64,000 bases of DNA, taken from Cepaea nemoralis. Its lineage: Eukaryota; Mollusca; Gastropoda; Stylommatophora; Helicidae. The notes under the pieces are model-generated. The model saw nothing but the letters and a program-made list of their open reading frames with translations. It made no database searches and had not been told where the DNA came from. The translations under genes were made by a program, and so were the position numbers. The stretch lies in contig JACEFZ010013234.1 of the NCBI GenBank assembly GCA_014155875.1, positions 389,001 to 453,000 on the forward strand, given 5' to 3'. Positions 1 through 64,000 of this stretch are shown here, one piece after another. The stretch's first letter is position 1; each line of letters begins with the position of its first letter.

Positions 1-86
1 TAACGACTTCTCTCTCCTGTCCTAGATGCTCATGTTAATGTGACTGCCATCATTCTCTCTGAATTCCCCACTTGTTGTCATATCTA

Positions 87-549
87 ACTAAAAAATTTGA
101 TTTTTTAAGAGCATGCATCTTTCCCATTGCAACATATGCCTGTGAGACCTGGACACTTACTAAACAAGCTGAACAGCGCATAAATGCCTTTGAATATAAA
201 TGTTGTAGACGAGTTCTAAGAATATCTTGGGTAAAGAAAAGAACAAATGCATCCATACTTCAAAAGCTGAATACTGAAGAAGGTTGACTATTAAAGACGA
301 TAAAACAAAGAAAATTGAAATATTTTGGTCACTTGAAACATCACAAAAGTTTGGAGAGAACAATAACAGAGGGTTATATGCCTGGGAAGAGAGGAAGAGG
401 AAGGCCAAAGAGAAGATGGATGTAGTATGTGGCGGATGATGTCCATATGGGTGTATCAGATGCAGGACATCTTGCTTATGATCAAGAGGTTTTCAGGAAG
501 GTTGTTATGGGAGAGAGGTTCTGCAAAGGACATGCTACTGTATGAATGA
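87..549 (+). mobile_element. LINE reverse transcriptase C-terminal fragment inside the satellite
   Basis: Translates to ACIFPIATYACETWTLTK, RRVLRISWVKKRTN, LKYFGHLKHH and GKRGRGRPKRRWM, the usual C-terminal end of a non-LTR reverse transcriptase, with stops. It splits one satellite unit: left flank ends CATATCT, right flank begins CACATCT, a possible 7-bp target duplication with one mismatch. 5' truncated and dead. Clade not assigned (RTE-like by motif). Confidence 0.8.
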
Positions 550-2216
550 ATACCACATCTGGTCACCTCATCTGCCATCATTCTCCCTGAATTCCCCACT
601 TGTTGTCACATCTGATCACCTCATCTACCATCATGCTCTCTGAATTCCCCACTTGTTTCACATCTGGTCACTTCATATGCCGTCATGCTCTCTGAATTCC
701 CCACTTGTTTCACATCTGGTCACTTCATATGCCGTCATGCTCTCTGAATTCCCCACTTGTTTCACATCTGGTCACTTCATATGCCGTCATGCTCTCTGAA
801 TTCCCTCCTACTTGTCACATCTGGTCACCTCAACTGTCATCATTCTCCCTAAATCCCCCACTTGTTGTCACATCTGGTCACCTCATCTGCCATCATGCTC
901 TCTGAATTCCCCACTTGTTGTCACATCTGGTCACCTCATCTGCCATCATGCTCTCTGAATTCCCCACTTGTTGTCACATCTGGTCACCTCATATGCCATC
1001 ATGCTCTCTGAATTCCCCACTTGTTGTCACATCTGGTCACCTCATCTGCCATCATGCTCTCTGAATTCCCCACTTGTTGTCACATCTGGTCACCTCATCT
1101 GCCATCATGCTCTCTGAATTCCCCACTTGTTGTCACATCTGGTCACCTCATCTGCCTTCATGCTCTCTGAATTCCCCACTTGTTGTCACATCTGGTCACC
1201 TCATCTGCCATCATGCTCTCTGAATTCCCCACTTGTTGTCACATCTGGTCACCTCATCTGCCATCATGCTCTCTGAATTCCCCACTTGTTGTCACATCTG
1301 GTCACCTCATCTGCCTTCATGCTCTCTGAATTCCCCACTTGTTGTCACATCTGGTCACCTCATCTGCCATCATGCTCTCTGAATCCCCCACTTGTTTCAC
1401 ATCTGGTCACTTCATATGCCGTCATGCTCTCTTCACCTCATCTGCCATCATTCTCCCTGAATCCCTCACTTGTTGTCACATCTGGTCACCTCATCTGCCA
1501 TCATGCTCTCTGAATCCCCCACTTGTTGTCACATCTGGTCACCTCATCTGCCATCATGCTCTCTGAATTCCCCACTTGTTGTCACATCTGGTCACCTCAT
1601 CTGCCATCATGCTCTCTGAATTCCCCACTTGTTGTCACATCTGGTCACCTCATCTGCCATCATGCTCTCTGAATTCCCCACTTGTTGTCACATCTGGTCA
1701 CCTCATCTGCCTTCATGCTCTCTGAATTCCCCACTTGTTGTCACATCTGGTCACCTCATCTGCCATCATGCTCTCTGAATTCCCCACTTGTTGTCACATC
1801 TGGTCACCTCATCTGCCATCATGCTCTCTGAATTCCCCACTTGTTGTCACATCTGGTCACCTCATCTGCCTTCATGCTCTCTGAATTCCCCACTTGTTGT
1901 CACATCTGGTCACCTCATCTGCCATCATGCTCTCTGAATCCCCCACTTGTTTCACATCTGGTCACTTCATATGCCGTCATGCTCTCTTCACCTCATCTGC
2001 CATCATTCTCCCTGAATCCCTCACTTGTTGTCACATCTGGTCACCTCATCTGCCATCATGCTCTCTGAATCCCCCACTTGTTGTCACATCTGGTCACCTC
2101 ATCTGCCATCATTCTCCCTGAATCCCTCACTTGTTGTCACATCTAGTCACCTCATCTGCCATCATTCTCCCTGAATCCCTCACTTGTTGTCACATCTGGT
2201 CACCTCATTCAACTCA
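550..2216. repeat. 53-bp tandem satellite with 555-bp higher-order repeat
   Basis: About 31 units of 53 bp (CACATCTGGTCACCTCATCT plus GCCATCATGCTC, then a CTGAATTCCCCACTTG part). Variant units are 52 bp, with TATGCCGTC, or carry a deletion (CTCTCTTCACCTC). Blocks at about 995-1556 and 1550-2111 are the same higher-order block repeated at exactly 555 bp. A further partial unit lies left of the LINE fragment at 52-86. Apparent reading frames here are by-products. Confidence 0.95.
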
Positions 2217-2228
2217 CTTGATGAAATA

Positions 2229-2465
2229 TGAGGGTCTGTGGTAAAATGGTCAAGCCACCCGCCTTGTGCTACAAAGGTTGTGGGTTCAATTCTGAATTCT
2301 GTCATTCGGTTCACAAGTGTAATTTTATTTAGTTTCTTTGGGGCAATCACTGGAGCTAGAGATTTTGCTCTCTGCAACGCTTTCAGCAGCCGCTCTTCAA
2401 AAAAGAATACCTAACAGTATGGGATAGAACTCGGTGCAATGAAGCCAATCGTCTTGCCTTTAACT
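2229..2465 (+). mobile_element. tRNA-derived SINE, family A
   Basis: Begins GGGTCTGTGGTAAAATGG with an A-box-like stretch and has a B box GGTTCAATTC; then the family body and end (ATGGGATAGAACTCGGTGCA). Diverged copy; compare the intact one at 31097-31330. Confidence 0.8.
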
Positions 2466-2493
2466 GCCTATTAAAAAAAGTCTGACAGAGGTC

Positions 2494-2614
2494 AACATGG
2501 CTGAATGGATAAGAGCACTTGCTCTTAAACTTCTGGTGTGCTGATGCCAATTTAATGGATTTAACCCCTACACTGGTCAGCTGGACTAAAATGTTGACTT
2601 CTTGTCCTTCACAT
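2494..2614 (+). mobile_element. SINE family C, 5' piece (split by LINE)
   Basis: AACATGGCTGAATGGATAAG opens a tRNA-like head; the piece ends in CTTCTTGTCCTTCACAT at 2598-2614, which is repeated at 5100-5116. The remaining part of the SINE continues at 5117-5290. Confidence 0.8.
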
Positions 2615-5099
2615 CCATCCATCCATCATGTGCCATGCCGGTAAGCGTGGGCGGTCATGTTCTGCCATCTCACTCGATCAACAGAGTCGTGGATCAGTTC
2701 CGTGTTTCTGTCTCGACCATGCCACAAGGCCAAGCCATCCAGATACTTGTTTCTAGGTCTTTCCCTTGGTCTGTTCCCTTCGATCTTACCAGTTGTCACC
2801 AAGTTCTCCAAATCATTTCTTCTCATAACATGCCCAAAAAATTGTGACTGTCTACGTCTAATGTCTCTGATCAGTTTACGATCTTCATTTGTTTCTTGAA
2901 GGACTTCTTCATTGGTCTTTCTGGCTGTCCATGGTATTCTTTGCATTTTCCTCAGAAACCACATTTCTACAGCCATCAGATGTTTTTCAGCCTGGCTGCT
3001 CATTGTCCAAGCTTCACATCCATATAAAAGTACAGGTTCTATGTAGCATCTCAACACTCTTTTTCTCGTTTCAATTGACATCTTTTTATTGGTCAGTATG
3101 TTTTTCATCTTGCTAAAGGCTACTTTTGCCATGGCGATTCTTGTTCTAATCTCTTCAAGGCATCTCCCATCAGATGTTATTACTGTTCCGAGATAATTGT
3201 ACCTATTCACTTGTTGAAGAATATTCCCATTTACTTGTATATTACACTGTGGTATTTCGTTCTTCCTAGTGACGACCATAATCTGTGTCTTTTTACAATT
3301 TAATTCTAACCCTTGTTGTTCACTGTGTGTAACAACCGCATCTACTAAATTTTGCAGGTCCTGTTCATTGTCTGCAATCAAGACTGTATCATCTGCATAT
3401 CTAATGTTATTGATGCATCGTCCCCCAATGTTGATTCCTTCCATATTTTCAATATTTCTGAAAATATTTTCACTGTACAGGGAAAACAGATCTGGAGACA
3501 TTACACATCCCTGTCTCACACCTCTCTTAATAGGCTGATATTGGCTTACTTCATTATCAACTCTTATGGCAGCTTGTTGTTTCCAATATATGTTTTTTAC
3601 AAGTCTAAGGTCTTTCCCATCAATTTGTAGATCTTCAAGCATCCTTATCATGTTGACATGTCCTCACTTTATCAAAAGCCTTTGTGTAGTCAATAAAGCA
3701 AAGGTGTAGATCTTTGTTTACTTCTATAGAACGTTCGATTACGGTTCTCAGTATATACACAGCATTTACTGTACCCTTGCCTACTACAAACCCACATTGT
3801 TCTTCTCCTATTTCAGGTTGTATTTTCCTCCTAACTCTTTGCATGATAATTCTTAGCAAAATCTTCGTGATGTGACTCATTATACTAATTGTTCGATGTT
3901 CGATCACATTCCAAGGCTCCTGATTTCTTTGGGATTGCAATAAATACAGAATTACATAACTCATGAGGATATATTTCCAGTATCATATATTGTATTAAGC
4001 AGACTGGTAACTTTATCTATTCCATATTCTTCTAAAGCATTAATCATTTCTGTTGTGACGCTGTCTGGACCAGGGGTCTTGCCAGATTTCATATGATTAA
4101 GAGCATTCTGAACCTCCATCTTCAAAATTGCTGGCCCTTCATTGTTATTTTGAACAATATATTGTTCGTCTCTGTTATCGTCATAAAGGTTTTTCACGTA
4201 ATCTGACCATACATGTAAAATCTGATCTTTTTCTATTATGACTTTTCCATCTTTTGTCTTTAGGCAGCCTGCTGATGTACGTGTTCTTTGATTAGTAATC
4301 TCCTGAATTCTTTTGTGCATTAGTTTCGCATTTTTACTGTTGTGTTGTTTTTCAATTTCTCTGCAATTTTTCTCAAGCCATGTTTCTTTAGCCTCCTTAC
4401 ATAAGGTTCTGACTTTTCTGTGAATTTCTTCATATTTGGCAGGATTATTTTTGTTCTGTCTTCTTGTTTCCATTAGTTGTAAAATTTCTTCAGTCATCCA
4501 TGTCTTACGGCCCACTTTCTTTACTTTTGGAATAGTTTTTTCTGCTGCACAACTGATTGAATTCTTCAGCATTTCCCATTGATCATCTACATCTTGAAAT
4601 AGGATCTCTAGATCAGACAATAAATCAAATTTGTTCTTTACTTCTATGTTAAAATTATCTTGTATTTCTTTGTCAGTTTTCAATTTGCACAAGTCATATT
4701 TAGGGTTTCCTGCTGTATACTTGACTTTCTTTAACTTTACCCTCAATGTGCCAGTAATTAATCTGTGATCACTGTAACAGTCTGCATTTGGAACTGTTTT
4801 TACAACTGTTAATGCATTTCGAAACCTTTTGCTTATCAGGATGTAATCTATCTGGTTTTTAATCCTGCTGTCTGGACTCCTCCATGTCCATAATCTTCTA
4901 GGATGTTGTTTAAACCAGGTGTTTCCTACAACCATTTCTTGTTCTTTTGCCCATTCTACAGGTCTGTAACCTCTTTCATTTCTCTCTCCCAAACCATGGT
5001 TGCCTACACTGCATCCATCGCTTTGCTTTCCTATTTTTGCGTTGAAATCACCCATTATGATATTTATTTCTGATTTTTTACAGGTCTTCAATTGTCCTT
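2615..5099 (-). mobile_element. LINE family A, 5'-truncated, inserted in SINE C with 17-bp TSD
   Basis: Minus-strand non-LTR element. Endonuclease end: NIIMGDFNAKIG, QIDYIL, SDHRL (5090-4750). RT: GPDSVTTEMI, FIDYTKAFDKV, GVRQGCVMSP, RYADDTVLIAD (intact YADD), YNYLGTVI, and C-terminal FFGHVMRRNDLENL. Three blocks, 5124-3961, 3964-3635 and 3651-2626, are in different frames, so at least two frameshifts. The 3' tail is (ATGG)n read on the minus strand. The flanking 17-bp duplication CTTCTTGTCCTTCACAT (2598-2614 and 5100-5116) is perfect. Confidence 0.93.
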
Positions 5100-5116
5100 C
5101 TTCTTGTCCTTCACAT

Positions 5117-5290
5117 GGGGACATAAATTACAAGTACCTGAGATGTTGGAGTGGGTTCATCTGGCGAGGGACACTGGTAATAGGGAAAACTAATCCACAT
5201 GCAAAAATAAGTCCAGTACAGTTTCTAGGAGTGGCAACTATTAGCATGTGTATGGACTATGGTTTCAAAGTGAGTGGACAAAAAAAACAT
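5117..5290 (+). mobile_element. SINE family C, 3' piece
   Basis: GGGGACATAAATTACAAGTA, then GACACTGGTAATAGGGAAAA and TAGCATGTGTATGGACTA, matching the uninterrupted copy at 26560-26850. It lies about 30 bases from the HFM1 donor at 5319. Confidence 0.85.
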
Positions 5291-5319
5291 TCTGTAACTT
5301 CATGATGCTGCCTACTTAC

Positions 5320-63338
<58,019 letters not shown>

Positions 63339-63339
63339 C

Positions 63340-63700
63340 TGGTCAACAATACAAAACACATGTAGACAGTGTGTTAATACAGGACACACAAATAATAAAG
63401 TAGTTAGCATTACAGTTAGAGATAAAGTAGATGCACAGTTAGAGATAAAATAGATGGCACAGTTAGAGATAAAATAGATGGCACCGTTAAAGATAAACTA
63501 AATGTATTTGGCTTTGGCAAACAGCCTTTATTCCTCATCCTGAATACAGCTTTCCTGGCATACATATTTCTGATCCATACTGCCGTACTGATTTAACATT
63601 AGATTTAAATGTTTGAGGTTTCAAAATTCAAAGTGGAAAGACTAAGATAATGAGAATTAAATCAAGCAAATGATAACCCAATCTCCCTTGGTGAAATCTC
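63340..63700. other. HFM1 intron with small repeats
   Basis: Three ATGGCACAGTTAGAGATAAA units at 63415-63500 and a small RTE scrap; no upstream HFM1 exon before 64000. Confidence 0.5.
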
Positions 63701-63702
63701 AC

Positions 63703-63703
<1 letters not shown>

Positions 63704-63787
<84 letters not shown>

Positions 63788-64000
63788 CGAGAGAGAGAGA
63801 GAGAGATGATAGATAGATAGATAGAGTGAGGAGAGAGATACAGGGGACAGATAGAGAGAGGAGTGATAGAGAGAGAGAAAAAGAGAGAGACAGAGAGAGG
63901 AAAGAGAAGTAGAGAGAGGAGAGGTAGAGAGAGGAGAGGTAGAGAGAGGAGAGTGAGAGGAAAGTGAGAGGAGACATAGAGAGAGAGGAGAGATAGAGAG
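63704..64000. repeat. (GA)n microsatellite
   Basis: Pure (GA)n to about 63773, then interrupted GA-rich repeats with GATA and GAGAGAGGA to the window end. Confidence 0.98.

Noticed and set aside
705..2121. Several 66-75 residue plus-strand frames rich in HLVTSSA
   Set aside because: They are translations of the 53-bp satellite; identical pairs lie exactly one 555-bp block apart.

Overview
This window is animal nuclear DNA. It is almost wholly non-coding, carries no prokaryotic signals, and is packed with retroelements, tRNA-derived SINEs, DNA transposons, minisatellites and simple repeats. The repeat style (many short LINE copies with microsatellite tails, several SINE families, a Ty3/Gypsy element with a copia-like pol order) suggests a lophotrochozoan, most likely a mollusc. 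That is inference from style; nothing diagnostic of a species is visible.

One host gene can be read through most of the window on the minus strand: HFM1 (Mer3), the meiotic crossover DNA helicase. Fifteen exons between about 63.3 kb and 5.3 kb encode the region from just before the winged helix through the Sec63-like part to the acidic C-terminal region, about 540 codons. The exons have consensus splice sites and compatible phases. Two joints are not closed: one short exon between 49.3 and 46.3 kb was not found, and the exon at 51327-51376 is one base out of frame. The helicase motor lies to the right of the window and the last exon or exons to the left. All other material sits in HFM1 introns.

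Layout. 1-2.2 kb: 53-bp satellite carrying a LINE fragment. 2.2-5.3 kb: SINEs, one split by a 2.5-kb LINE. 5.3-10.6 kb: three 3' exons plus a Russian-doll nest of LINEs and SINEs. 11.1-22.6 kb: a LINE split by a young 7.5-kb gmr1-like Ty3/Gypsy element. 22.6-31.7 kb: minisatellites, SINEs, LINE pieces and four exons. 33-36.4 kb: RNase H-bearing LINE and DNA transposon remnants. 37.2-45 kb: an exon, then a 50-bp minisatellite interrupted by 5.9 kb of long paired non-coding repeats. 45.4-47.7 kb: Tigger-like and mariner elements. 47.8-52 kb: a 41-bp array and three exons. 53.3-56.8 kb: two tandem Helitron-like elements. 57-63.3 kb: three exons, SINEs, an RNase H LINE. 63.7-64 kb: a GA microsatellite.

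The points most worth a second look are: minisatellites that begin exactly at HFM1 splice donors and recopy the donor in each unit; the gmr1-like element, which lacks its integrase core yet has nearly identical LTRs; a short repeat family made of the joined 5' and 3' ends of a LINE; and a phase-symmetric candidate cassette exon with an in-frame stop.
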